A stretch of 64,000 nucleotides of DNA, from the NCBI GenBank assembly GCA_018873245.2, contig JAEMBT020000001.1, positions 1,860,001 through 1,924,000 on the forward strand, read 5' to 3'. A program made the translations under genes and the position numbers. The DNA is from Archegozetes longisetosus. Taxonomy: Eukaryota > Arthropoda > Arachnida > Sarcoptiformes > Trhypochthoniidae. Below are positions 49,401 to 60,149 of this stretch, in pieces (the first letter of the stretch is position 1; the number at the start of each line of letters is the position of its first letter). The notes under the pieces were generated by a model. It made no database searches and was not told where the DNA came from. It was given only the letters and a program-made list of their open reading frames with translations.

Positions 49401-50061
49401 ATGAATAGTACAGCGACGAGTCTTTGGTAAGTCTTATCGCGAAAATCCTTAATAGTATAAGAACAATAATAGTACAACATATCAGTGATTTACATATTTT
49501 TTGAATGATTATTAGTGCAAAATTTCATTCATATCAAACTGTCACTTCAATAAAAATCAAGCTAAGTTTCATAAAGATATGAAAAGTTGGATTAGTTCTA
49601 AAATGTTAATAATCTGAACTCCCTTTCAATTGAAAAGTAGTTTTTAACACTTATACTCACAATCTAAAGCGTAAGGCTTAGATTAAAAAAATATCGAATG
49701 ACTAAAGTGTTAAATACAGTGTATAGATACTAGTGTCTAATAAGCCCTTTTGATATTTTTCAATGGAGAAGAGGTTCCTTTTGCAGGCAAAGCTCAATGT
49801 GTTTTTAAAATAACTATACTTATTTAAGATGTTAAAAAATTACGTTTTTGTATTTTCTTAGAAAATTTGTACTTTTGAGACACCGGAACATAAAATTCTG
49901 TTCCATTCTACGGTACGGGATCTCCACGGGATTTTTGAAAATCATCAGCCATCCCACCCCATCCCGTGTCTAAATTTTTTAATTCCACGCCGTCCCGTCC
50001 CGTGAGATGGAGCGGGATGGGACGGTATATCTTGTCAACGGAATCCCATTGAACGTCTCTA
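46471..50061 (-). mobile_element. 3.6 kb hAT element with perfect 8-base target duplication
   Basis: Begins TAGAGGCGTACAAATAAAAG and ends with the complement TAGAGACGTTCAATGGGA. ATGCCGAT stands immediately on both sides (46463-46470 and 50062-50069). Both ends carry several copies of CCGTCCCGTCCC / GGGACGGGAT-type motifs, as expected of transposase-binding subterminal repeats. It encodes a hAT transposase on the minus strand. Confidence 0.92.
46606..49136 (-). pseudogene. hAT transposase, probably inactive
   Basis: Reading right to left there is an N-terminal part (VSNRKEIQKLISECSARISY), a BED-type zinc finger (CNRCDF ... GLKRHNC), the DDE/RNase-H region with ITADHW-like FAVTADHWVHD, DNANSMSVAF, GCASHNFNLAQ and ETRWDSRYDML, and the C-terminal hAT dimerisation domain (SIPATSLSSERNFNYAGL near 46830). 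A stop lies in frame just before the zinc finger (about 48905) and a one-base slip occurs in a T run near 47818. A GT-AG intron appears likely at about 47555-47630. I could not establish continuity across 47920-48370. Some breaks could be unrecognised introns. Confidence 0.8.
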
Positions 50062-50447
50062 ATGCCGATGCCATTTCCTTCTATAGTCGACATCGATGGA
50101 CCCTCTTAAAACATCCCCCTTATAGCCCCGATCTTTATCCGCTTGATTATAGTATCTTTGCTAAAATAAAGAAGCCATATAAAGGTTTCAGATTTACAAG
50201 TGAGCAAGACCTAATTCGTGCCTATGAAAGTACTATTCGCGATATCAATAAAAGAAGCGATGCTACCGGTATATCAAAACTTCCTGAGCGCTGGGAGCAA
50301 GTCATTGAGAGTTGTGGAGAGTATATTGTATAATCATAATACCATTCATAAAATATAATAAAAACTTCTTGAAAATCAGAATTCTCAATGTTTCTGAATA
50401 CGTGTAATATATCAAAGATATTGTATCGATTGAATAAAAGTGCAAAA

Positions 50448-51513
50448 TAGAGATGAAAGAGTGGATTCCACTGGGGTTGGGGTGGTAGTGGAGTTAAAAG
50501 TCAGAATCTTAACTAAAGGTGCGCATTTTGCACCCGAACCCGCGGGTCATAGCGGGTTTGTAAATCCATTTCTTTCACATTCACACCTAACATAATCTGC
50601 AATTAAGACTCTTAGTTCAATAGTTAACGAGAGATAAGTATTACTTCGACAACAACCATTACATCAATAACACAAGATTCTGGTATCATGAACGAATGTG
50701 TGCTTGAATTCATTGGTTATGAACAAAATTGCAACACTTGTATTAGAGAGGTTATGACTATCTAGAAAGTATTTTCAACTGTACTCATAGTTTGTTGAAA
50801 CTTCGGGACGAAATTAAGAAGAGATTTTCTAGACTAAGAGTTATTTCAAAAAGAATTTTAACTATACTAGTAACTAATCACCCCACTGAGCAAGATTTTA
50901 TTTACGTTAAGTTACCTTTAATTGAAAGATCTACAATAGATTCAGAATAACCGCTACTTATAAGATCAAATTTTGATATTATTTTACAGAATATTGATTT
51001 TATACTTAATTGTAGTTGATATTTGTATTTACATTCGATTTAATTAAAATAAATTTTTTTGCGGTTATTTGTGGATTTCTGCGGGTGGCTCGCACTTTTT
51101 TCACTGCGGATGCAGGCGGGTGCGGGCACAAAGAATTTCATTAATGCGCACCTCTAATCTTAACTCCATGAGACAAATTAAATGTAATTTTCTCGTAATT
51201 TTAGACAAAAATTCTAACTTTAAGTTTGGCATTACTAATAATATACCTGTTTCTATGATCAAAAGAGGGTCATATTTCAGAAGCAATGAGCAAATTAAGT
51301 ATTTACCTTTGATATTATGTGTCAGTTATTGCACTAAAATATGACGACATTTTTTAAGTTGAGAATAAAGTTGGAGATGAACTTTGAATCTAATGGAGTG
51401 GAGTGGCAGTGGAGTTGAAATTTATGAGACTATAGGGAATGGAGTGGTAGTGGAGTTTAGTTGTGTAAAGATGTAGTGAATTCGGAGGTGAAAAATGTCA
51501 GGTTTCATCTCTA
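50448..51513. mobile_element. hAT-like non-autonomous element (outer)
   Basis: Ends TAGAGATGAAAGA and the complement TAGAGATGAAACC, with the 8-base duplication GTGCAAAA at 50440-50447 and 51514-51521. GGAGTGG-type motifs repeat near both ends (GGTGGTAGTGGAGTT, GGAGTGGTAGTGGAGTTT). No coding sequence. Contains the nested element at 50514-51156. Confidence 0.85.
50514..51156. mobile_element. hAT-like non-autonomous element (nested inside the outer one)
   Basis: 643 bases; ends TAAAGGTGCGCAT and the complement TAGAGGTGCGCAT. Perfect 8-base duplication ATCTTAAC at 50506-50513 and 51157-51164. GC-rich subterminal motifs (CCCGAACCCGCGGG; GCGGGTGCGGGC) contrast with an AT-rich interior. No transposase. 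Confidence 0.88.
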
Positions 51514-53044
51514 GTGCAAAATAAAACCTTTATTCGCATACTGTTTAAATCATAACTTCTTTTCTAACGACAAAAGCAATAAAAGTATTTCACAACATTT
51601 CATTTAATATATTTTAATTTTATGCGTATATTAGTAAAAGAAAATTAGAAATCGATAAATCAAACATCTGTTGAAAGAGTCCGCAGTTATAGTTAGGTTC
51701 GGGATTAAATGAAGCGTATTGTTAAATTAATAAATATAAACTTTTTAAAAGTGTTAGCCATTCGACACGTAATTATTCAAAATGAAAGCTTTCATTTGTT
51801 TGCTATTTACTGAAATAGCGACTAACAACTCGTTAGCGATTTTTCACATAAACCTCCTTCCCTCTCACTTGACGCCCAACAAAAACGTTAAGAATGCGGG
51901 CGAACCTCTATTCTTGACTCCATACATAGAAAGTGGTAAAGTAGAGGAAGCCAGAAAACTAAGCCAATTGAATGGACTGCCGAACGCACCCAATATTACA
52001 AGTTGTCCTGGTTTTCTAAATGTTAATAAGAAGTATAACAGCAATATCATCTTCTGGTTCTTTCCTGCTCTGGTAAGACTCGTTAAATGATTTACCAGTG
52101 TGCTAATTGCTTCTAGCTCATTCATTCAGTTTCACTTTAACTTATTTGATTTGCATCTTTTGCTTCACTTCAATGTTCAAGGCTATTGCATGTTTTCTGC
52201 AATTCCAATGAGATAACAAGCAACAGCTTTCACCCGACGACTCACATTTTGTTATTTTCAGCAAAATACTTTGGTCATAGATTTAGGTTACATTAAGTTT
52301 GTAAAATTTCTCAAAAAATTGATTGTTAATTATTAGAACAATGATGAAAACGCTCCGGTATTGTTTTGGCTTCAAGGAGGACCGGGAACTTCATCATCAT
52401 TAGGTTTGTTTGTAGAACATGGACCTCTTGTTGTGCAAAAAGATATGGAAGCAAATCTACGCAACTATACGTGGGCTCAACAATTCTCTATGTTATACAT
52501 TGACAATCCTGTTGGTACTGGATTTAGCTTTACTGAAAATGACGAAGGTATTTATAATAACTATAAAATATATTTTGCATAGATCTATCATTTGTATCTG
52601 TGAACTAAAGGTTATGCAAAAGATCAAAATGACGTCGGAAGAGATCTATACGAAGCACTTCAACAATTCTTCACCATCTTCTATGATTATAGAAAGAATG
52701 ACTTTTATATCACTGAAATATCTTATACTGTTAAATATGTGCTGGCCATCGCTTATAAGATACACAATGAAGGAGTCAAACCTAATATATCCCTGAAACA
52801 TATCGCCATTGGAGACGGATTATGTGATCCTCGAACAATGTTAAGCTTTGGAGAATTTTTCTTCCAAATTGGACTCGTGGACGCAAATCAGAGGAACTAT
52901 TACGTTTTTCCATTCAAAGTTGCGCTTCTATTTAATGAAATTTCTCGAAAGTTTTAGAACTAATTCGCTTGACTATAAAAGGGAGCAGTCGAGTATTCCA
53001 GAGCTATCAGTTTAAAAAGTGTATCAGTACTCTGCGCTTTAGCG

Positions 53045-55085
53045 ATGGATTGCCAAAAGTTAATTAGTTCAGTGACTGACATAGAACAGCGAGTATTCAT
53101 AAAGGAGAATGCCCAAATCCTATGTATGTTGGCCCCCACCCCCTATGTGCAAGTTGAAACATATATCATTCGATAGATCTCTCCAAGTACTAATACTTTG
53201 TTTTTGAGCACTTTGCAATTGGAGCATCCTCCGGGTCGCTAGGGGGCGGAAACTGTATAAACTGGAAATTGCGCTATTTCAGTGTGTGGATAGCGTAATC
53301 CTACTTAATCAGATGTGCTGAGTCGAATAGTGAAAGAATTAAAACAAAAAGTCAACTATAACCAAGTTACAGGGGATGGCGGGACTTACATTTTTCGAAC
53401 AAGCGATTTTGAAAAAATCGCTTTTCATGCATGGAATATATATCAATGAACTCTTCTCATGATTCTGATAAAGAATATATAGTCGATTCCAATACTATCT
53501 GCAGTATTTCAGCTGCTTATAAATTATTATTAAATTGTAAGAATAAGGCTCATTTGTGTAAAATTTTGGTAATTTATATTAAAAAATTTCGGATAATTTT
53601 CTATATAAAATATTTAATTAAAAATGACATCATTAATTGGTAACCCATTGTAAACACTTGTTTGTTTTGACAATCGAGTGACAATTTGGTGACAATTTGA
53701 CAAATTAGTGACAATAGTATCATTCGATTCTTATTTAATAAATGAAAATTTTGTTCTAAACTTTAAAATGGAAAAAAAACAGGATTATATAAGCTTCATT
53801 TTAAAACAAACCGGGTCAAAATCGGATCACCCAGTAAAAAGTTACAAGCAATAAAAATACTGCAGATAGTCATGGAATCGACTGTAGAAAATTATCCGAA
53901 ATTTTTTAATATAAATTAACAAAATTTTACATAATTTTAAGATTACTGCGTTCAATTAACGTAATTTTTGGCCATACTGGTGACAGAGATGTCTCAATTG
54001 ACCCATTCTTTATATATTCTTATAGTACTCGAAGAGACCTTTCAAATGATATAGATCTCGCCTTGCACCTCAGGGGGGCCAAAATGGGCATTCTCTTTGG
54101 CTTCCTGCTCTGCCGCTCGTGTGCCGATATCTACCGCGACCATACATCTGCAATTGGCCGAAGAGCTTATCCTCTTCGCACTATTCAGTAGTGGCTTGCT
54201 GGCTTAGGAATGGTCGAACAAGCACTGAACAAGCTCGAGGTGGACCTCATCGTATTGCTCCTGATCACGAAGACAGAGTAAGCGATCTGAGAGAACTTCT
54301 TGAAGATTCAAGAGGTTGGTCGGTAAGGGAGCTATCCCACAGGCTTGAGCTCCCTAAGTCATCTGTTCACTGGATGCTGACTGGAGATTTCAAACTGACC
54401 AAGTGGATGGGTAAGTGGGTGCCACATGAACTCACAGAAGATCAATTAAACGCCGTTAGCTTTCCTCCCGCTACAATCTGCTGCTCCTGAACCAGCATCC
54501 TAACCGGTTGAAACACTCTCGCCATCGATGAAACTTTATAGTCTCTTTATAGTCCTCCTTCGAAAAACAAGCGCAAATTCTGGCTTAAAAAAGGCGAGAA
54601 GGCCCCAGCGATACCATCAGAAGAAATAGGAGAGAGGAGAGAATGCTAATCCTGGCCATAGATTTTAATGGTGTAGCATTTTGGCATCTCTATGGAGAAG
54701 AAGAAACGGTCACTGCCGAAGCATAAATAGGTTACTGGAAAGAGAGATCCTCAAATGGCTCCAGGCGAAGAACTTCCGGCGCCCAATACTTCTCCACGAT
54801 AATGCCAGACCACACAAATCATGCCTCATTTGGGAATTTCTCAAGTCACAGCAATATAAACTTTGGGATCATCCACCTTATTCGCCGGATCTAAATCCGT
54901 GTGATTATAACTGTTTCGGTCCTCTGAAGCGTCAGCTTCAAGGCACTCGATATGCGAACTGGGATCAGCTCCAGAAGACTTTCGAGGCCACAAAAAGGGA
55001 TGGTTCGGAAAGGGGTCTATATAAAGGGGTTGAAATGCTTCCAGAGCACTGGGATACTGTTATTAAAAACGATGGAGCCTATTGA
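53045..55085 (+). pseudogene. Second mariner (D34D) transposase, broken
   Basis: Starts MDCQKLISSVTDIEQRVFIK at 53045, is cut by the element at 53129-54082, and continues from about 54119 with GRTSTEQARGGPHR, DSRGWSVRELSHRLELPKSS, and then, after frame breaks around 54490-54680, LLHDNARPHKS and HPPYSPDLNPCDYNCF. The spacing of the last two aspartates is 34 residues. Related to, but clearly distinct from, the transposase at 45640-50331. Confidence 0.8.
53129..54082. mobile_element. Inner inverted-repeat element inside the second mariner
   Basis: TTGGCCCCC at 53129 with about 75 bases of inverted similarity to the right end at 54082. Shared blocks include TATATCATT near 53161 and its partner near 54046, and AGTACTA near 53190 and its partner near 54020. 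Inside are two more inverted blocks (53480-53509 with 53855-53884; 53556-53603 with 53884-53930) and a short hairpin at 53403-53426 (AAGCGATTTT / AAAATCGCTT). No coding sequence. Target duplication not clear. Confidence 0.55.
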
Positions 55086-55339
55086 TAATTATACTGTAGT
55101 TTCAAGTTATTGTCCCTTGTATTTCTGTAAATATTTAAATTTTTTCATGCGCAAGTTTGAATAGGACAATGTGACATTTTAATACTGAAGAAAAGAAAAT
55201 TATCAAATTGATAGAAGACAGAAAGTACATTAGACTATATATAAGCATATAAGGTATTAGACTCTATATTTAGAGGAGACTTAAGAGATACGACTCCTTA
55301 TTTTATAAACGTCATTGGATTAAGGGATAACGTCATGGG

Positions 55340-55826
55340 ATAAGACTTCCCACATGAATGGCTCTTCTCGTATCATCCAATCCAAGGTATGACAAGTAAT
55401 AAGAGAAATTTTCAGGAGATTTACGGTACAAGTATTTATAGCGATATGTAAGTCCAGTCACGTTTGTGAAATAAGAAGTCGTATTTATTAAATGTCCAAT
55501 GATTCACGAATCAAATATTTTAAATGCCTCGATGTACTCTTCGTTTTCAATTAATTGAAAAGCTTTCTTTTCTTCAGTATTAAAATGGTTTCTCTGATTT
55601 TCGTCCACGAGTCCAATTTGGAAGAGAAATTCTCCAAAGCCTAATATAGTCTGTGGATCACACATTCCGTTTCCAATAGCGATACCCTTCAGGGATATAT
55701 TAGACCTGATGCCTTCAGTGTGTATCTTATAAGCTATGGCAGGCACATATTTACCGGCGTAAGATTCTCCAGTGATGTAAAAGTCGCTTTTTATATAATC
55801 ATAGAAAATGCTGAAGAAATTTGTCT
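55340..55826 (-). pseudogene. Serine carboxypeptidase copy B, inverted fragment
   Basis: Minus-strand fragment of exon 3 only. It reads ITGESYAGKYVPAIAYKIHT and IGLVDENQRNHFNTEEKKA, then a stop replaces a Leu codon after KIFDS. The family sequence continues (TSYFTNVTGLTYRY, RRAIHVGS) until similarity ends near 55340, where it meets copy A tail-to-tail. Its 5' exons are absent. It keeps the intact active-site motif GESYAG, so it descends from a functional copy. Confidence 0.85.
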
Positions 55827-55914
55827 AAAATATTATTTTGAGGTCGGTTGTAATCTCGAGGTTAAAGGTGCGGTCTATGCTGAAGTCTTGTAACATTGAC
55901 TATAATAAAAAATT

Positions 55915-56050
55915 TAAGCTTAATTGTCAAAAGTTTAATTGTCTTAAAGCTTAAATGCCGGAGGCTCAATTATCGCAAAGCTCAATTGTCGAAGGCTCAT
56001 ATGTCGAGACTCAATTGTCGTAAGCTCAATTTTAAGAGCTCAGTTGACGT
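55915..56050 (+). repeat. Degenerate tandem repeat of a GCTCAATTGTCG unit
   Basis: About seven units of 14-20 bases around (A)AGCTCAATTGTCGNA, progressively diverged. Located between carboxypeptidase copies B and D. Flanking sequence 56056-56160 matches the 3' flank of the intact gene (58808-58910). Confidence 0.65.
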
Positions 56051-56329
56051 GCTACGCCCCTGTCGTAGTAATGAATAATATAGTTAACATCAGGATCACA
56101 TTGATCCATAATACGATCATGTCGATCGAAGCAATTCATAGCCCATTAAAGTTCTGACTTATATAAAGATTATTTCCTTAAATTTTTAAACTTACAAAGG
56201 ATCGATTAAAGTTTAAACTAACAAAACCGAATGTTGCTTATCAATCAATACAGATATGATGGTTTTTAAATTTGATCTATTTGTTGACCTTCAATTAAGT
56301 TTTTAACTGAAATGAAGTTACAGATAACA

Positions 56330-56670
56330 CGTAATGGCTCACACCTGACGATTCGTGTTTATTACTTTTTAGTAAAAAAGCTTCATCACAGACTAAAGTG
56401 TATACCAAATTTATCAAACCTCCTAAAAAATCTACATTTACTATTAGAATAATGATAAAAACGCTCCAGCATTGCTTTGGCTTCAGGGAGGACCTGGAAT
56501 TTATTGTTTGGTTCGTTCGTAGAACGTGGACGACTTGTTTTACAAAAGATTTGAAAGCAAATTTGCACAAATATACGTGAACTCAACAATTTTCTACGCT
56601 ATACATTAATAATCCTGTGGGAACTGAATTAAGCATTATTGAGTGTGATAAAGGTATTTATAACTACTAT
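56330..56670 (+). pseudogene. Serine carboxypeptidase copy D, exon-2 fragment
   Basis: Contains the end of the first intron (CACCTGACGATTCGTGTTT) and a decayed exon 2 similar to 57462-57672 (nucleotides encoding LLWLQGGPG, FVERGRLVLQKDLKANL and NNPVGTELSI in shifting frames, with a TGA where a Trp codon was expected). Lies in direct orientation just upstream of the intact gene, so it is a leftover of tandem duplication. Confidence 0.75.
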
Positions 56671-56871
56671 GCAAATTTTGCAATACATAATTCATTTATA
56701 TCCATGAACAAAGGGTTAATCAATAATTAAGTCAAACATCTGTTGGAAAGAGTCTGTAGCTGTAGATATACTTCGATAATAATTACAATGCGTAGTTAGA
56801 ATTTATAAATTTTCTACTATAAATTATAAGCTTTTTAATAGCACTGGTCATTCGATAAGTGATTATTCAAG

Positions 56872-58646
56872 ATGAAAGCTTTCATTTGTTTATTGTTTAT
56901 TGCATTAGCGATTAACAACTCATTAGCAACTTTACCCAAAAACCTCTTTCCTCCTCACCTGCTGGCCGACAACGATGTTAAGAATGTGGGCGAACCTCTA
57001 TTCTTGACTCCTTACATAGAAAATGGTAAAATAGAAGAAGCCAGAAAACTAAGTCAAGTGAATGGACTGCCGAACGCACCCAATATCACGAGTTATTCTG
57101 GTTTACTAACTGTTAATAAGAAATACAACAGTAATATCTTCTTCTGGTTCTTTCCTGCTATGGTAGGACTCATTCTATGTTTGATCAATTTATTTGTTCC
57201 GACTCATAGATTAAGTTTCGATTAAACTTATTTGATTTGCATGTTTTACTTCATTTCATTGGTCAGCGCGTGTATGTCAGTGTATTGCAGTGTTTTTTTA
57301 TGCCATCTGCAATTAAAATCAGATTATAGATAACTAGAGATAACACATGATAGCACTCACCCGACGATTCGTGTTTTATAATATTTAGCTAAATAATTAA
57401 TCAAAGATTTAGTTTTATGTCAAATTTTGAAAACTTCTCAAAAATGAATATTTATTGTTAGAATAAAGATAATAACGCTCCTGTATTGCTTTGGCTTCAA
57501 GGAGGACCCGGAACTTCATCATTGTTAGGTTTGTTTGTAGAACATGGACCTTTTGTTTTACAAAAAGATTTGAAAGCAAATCTACGCAACTACACGTGGG
57601 CTCAAGAATTTTCTATGTTATACATTGACCAGCCTGTTGGTACTGGATTTAGCTTTACTGATCATGATGAAGGTATTTATAACTACATAATACATTTTAC
57701 ATACACCTATCATTTGTATCTGTAAACTAAAGGTTATGCAAAAGATCAAAATGATGTGGCAAGAGATCTATACGAAGCACTTCAACAATTCTTCACCATC
57801 TTCCATGATTATAGAAAAAATGATTTTTACGTCACTGGAGAATCTTACGGTGGTAAATATGTACCGACCATCGCTTATAAGATACACACTGAAGGAGTCA
57901 AGTCTAATATATCCTTGAAGGGTATCGCTATTGGAAACGGAATATCTGACCCTCAGACTATGTTAAGCTACGGAGAATTTCTCTTCCAAATTGGACTCGT
58001 GGACGAAAATCAGAGAAACCATTTCAATACTGAAGAAAAGAAAGCTGTCCAATTAATCGAAAACGGAGAGTATATCGAGCCATTCAAAATATTCGACTCG
58101 TTAATCGTTGGAAGTTTAATAAATACGACAACTTATTTCACAAACGTGACTGGATTTACATATCGCTACAACTACTTGTATAGTAAAGTTCCTGATGATT
58201 TCTCGTATTACAGGTCATATTTTGAATCGAATGATAGTAGAAGAGCCATTCATGTGGGAAACCTTACTTTCAGTAACGGTAAAACTGTTAAACAACATCT
58301 AATGAATGACAATATGAAATCTGTTAAACCATGGCTCGCAACTCTTATGGATAGTTACAAAGTTCTGATCTATAGTGGACAACTTGATATCTTAGTTGCT
58401 GCACCCCTTACAGAAAACTTTTTGCAAACTGTTAAATGGAGTAAAGCTGATCAATACAAAAAAGCTGATCGTTTCATATGGAAAGTATCGCAAGAGGATT
58501 CAGAAGTTGCCGGTTATGTAAGACAAGTGGACCAATTTTACCAAATTGTGGTCAGAAACGGAGGACATATTCTACCTTATGATCAGCCAAGAGCTTCACT
58601 CGACATGATCACCAGATTCGTTAAAAACAAAAGCTATAAAAATTAG
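56872..58646 (+). CDS. Serine carboxypeptidase, CPVL / vitellogenic carboxypeptidase type, three exons
   Basis: Secreted or lysosomal S10 family exopeptidase that removes C-terminal residues. Exons 56872-57162, 57462-57672 and 57733-58646 give 471 residues with matching phases. Signal peptide MKAFICLLFIALAINNSLA; then GEPLFLTPYIENGK and FFWFFPAM; oxyanion-loop region WLQGGPGTSS; FVEHGPFVLQKD; YIDQPVGTGFSFTD. The catalytic triad is visible: Ser205 in GESYGGKYVP, Asp386 in SGQLDILVAA, His446 in GGHILPYDQP. KPWLATLMDSYKVLIY and DSEVAGYVRQ also match CPVL. It is the only intact member in view of a cluster with copies at 51782, 55340, 56330 and 63849. I chose the ATG at 56872 because it starts the signal peptide. 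A TATA-like TTATAAATT is near 56801. Confidence 0.96.
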
Positions 58647-59373
58647 ACTCATGGAATCAAAGGCAATGTTATTCAATAACTGATTTTCAATAATTTGATT
58701 GAGTATGAATAAAATTGTTGAATAAGCAATTCGAAAACTACTGACTACTTAAACTTGCATAATCTCGACTCCATCGCAGACACTAAGCAAAGCAAACCTT
58801 CTAATCTTATTATCGTAGTAATATAGTGAACATAATAATCACATTGATTCATAATATGATCCTGTCGATCGAAGGCAATTCATAGCCATTAAAATATTCA
58901 CTATAGTGTGGGTATAAAAGTTTTGAGCTTTCCTACCAATTTTCTTTAGCATTGGTCACTCGTATATTTTTCAATGAACAAAGCCATTTCCCACTTGAGG
59001 ATCTCTTTCCACTCCATATTATTATTAAAACATCATGCATTTTAATAATTTTCATCACATGTTTTCTATGGAACTTTTGTCTCCTTTCATCGTCTTTTCC
59101 TTCAATCTCGTCCTTTCATTTCCATCCCTTCCTTAGCATTGCGTTCCGAAACAACTGTTATGATGCATACTCGTAATAATGATCATTGTCTGAAAAACAG
59201 CGCCATTTAACATACACAATAAAAGTAAAATAATTCAAACAATGAAGGTGATTTTTGGCGACGTTTTTAGTTCAATTCTTTAAGTAATGTACTAAGTATA
59301 CATTATTAGGCTGTCCATGGGCGTTAACGAAAAGTTCTTCACAAAGTGAAACCACTGTAACTACGTATGAGAC
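58647..59373. other. 3' flank of the intact carboxypeptidase; no gene
   Basis: AT-rich. The part 58808-58910 has a diverged duplicate at 56056-56160. A 74-codon open frame at 58952-59176 has no supporting motif. Confidence 0.5.
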
Positions 59374-59946
59374 GACGCTAGTCCGAACTTGAATAACTTT
59401 GTGAATGTAGCTGCTAAATCCTCCAACTAGTTAAATAGGATGGCATCACCTTTAGAGGCCAAACTGACAAGTGACTAAAAACCGTAAAAACATAAATTGA
59501 ACCTCGACTGCGCAATGAATCACGTCTTAAAACTAAACTTTTACGAAACTTATTCAAAATATTTTAATGTAAATAAAAACAGATTTTTGAGTTCCATTAT
59601 CACTAAATTATTAGTATTTGTGAAGATATTATTACAAATGTTGCAAATTTTTAAAAATGTTTTGGATTTTATTTTATGTATTTCTCTTATATGTCTCAAT
59701 AATTGACTTTTTGTTCCTAACTTCTTATAGCAATGATCACAATCATTACTTATAGTTTGTTTTCTAGATTATTTTATTTCACTCATATTAATTACGTCAT
59801 ATAATGAATATAATATATGAAATTTTAATGAGTTACATTATGTAATTATCGCTAATGAAGGTGTTTTTTTAATGGAGTTATAAGTCCTATTAGAAAAGTA
59901 TTCATTACAGTTTCGTTAAGTTTTATGTGTGACTTTTTGAGTTTGG

Positions 59947-60018
59947 CTGCAGTTTTAGCTCAGTAGTAGATTTGCTTGCATTTTGCGCAGCCGCCGTTCG
60001 AGTCGTGTTTTTACGGTT
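59947..60018 (+). other. tRNA-like segment (polymerase III A and B boxes)
   Basis: TTTAGCTCAGTAGTAGA at 59954 is a good tRNA A-box/D-arm, and CCGTTCGAGTC at 59994 a good B-box/T-arm, at tRNA spacing. The acceptor ends do not pair well, so I take it as a tRNA-derived SINE head, not a working tRNA. Confidence 0.45.
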
Positions 60019-60031
60019 TTTAGTCACTTGT

Positions 60032-60149
60032 CCAAACTGATGTAGGTATCAGTGCGACACATATAGGCGAGTAGCCTTAAAAACACTGTATCTACGATTG
60101 AGCTTGCTACCTGCCTATATGTGTCGCACTGATACCTGCATCAGTTTGG
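60032..60149. repeat. 118-base near-perfect hairpin
   Basis: Arms CCAAACTGATGTAGGTATCA ... ACATATAGGC and the complement differ at only one or two bases, around a loop containing AAAACACTGTATCTACG. It interrupts the right arm of the surrounding element. The eight bases CAGTTTGG at its right border belong to the host arm, and their complement is the hairpin's left border. Confidence 0.85.

Larger units (their letters stand above)
45640..50331 (+). pseudogene. Mariner (D34D) transposase, interrupted and decayed
   Basis: The left part (45640-46470) has a helix-turn-helix head (LSQVAINRLYNQYKAGERTH, DVSQSTVSRMLKELGARK), the first catalytic region IDESW near 46105, and the second in IIQDNATPHR near 46435. 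The right part resumes at 50070 in the same frame after removal of the insert and holds HPPYSPDLYPLDY and PERWEQVIESCGEYIV. The spacing of the second and third catalytic aspartates is 34 residues, typical of mariner. A stop near 45680 and breaks near 46060 and 46170 show it was also decaying by point changes. Confidence 0.85.
45432..50407 (+). mobile_element. Mariner-type element split by a hAT insertion
   Basis: Ends TTACATGTATTCAGAAACAT and the complement TTACACGTATTCAGAAACAT, with TA on both sides. After removing the hAT element and one target duplication, its length is about 1.38 kb, normal for mariner. Its transposase lies on the plus strand. Confidence 0.85.
52900..55174 (+). mobile_element. 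Mariner-type element inside carboxypeptidase copy A
   Basis: The ends align as TTACGTTTTTCCATTCAAAG and the complement of a right end reading TCACATTGTCCTATTCAAAC. Flanks are TA on the left and CA on the right (one target copy mutated). The carboxypeptidase reading is continuous across the insertion when compared with the intact copy. About 1.3 kb after removing the inner element at 53129-54082. Confidence 0.75.
51782..55330 (+). pseudogene. Serine carboxypeptidase copy A, split by a transposon
   Basis: Same exon pattern as the intact gene at 56872: 51782-52072 (signal peptide MKAFICLLFTEIATNNSLA), 52337-52547 (LFWLQGGPGTSSSLGLFVEH) and 52611 onward. The third exon reads normally to VDANQRNY at 52899, where a 2.3 kb mariner is inserted. 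The exon resumes at about 55175 (NTEEKK) and decays by about 55330. The active-site motif GESYGG has become EISYTV: the serine codon remains but its flanking glycines are lost. So the copy is inactive independently of the insertion. Confidence 0.85.

Noticed and set aside
55915..56050. Possible CRISPR-like array
   Set aside because: Units are short, degenerate and contiguous without unique spacers, in a eukaryotic genome; a decayed minisatellite explains it.
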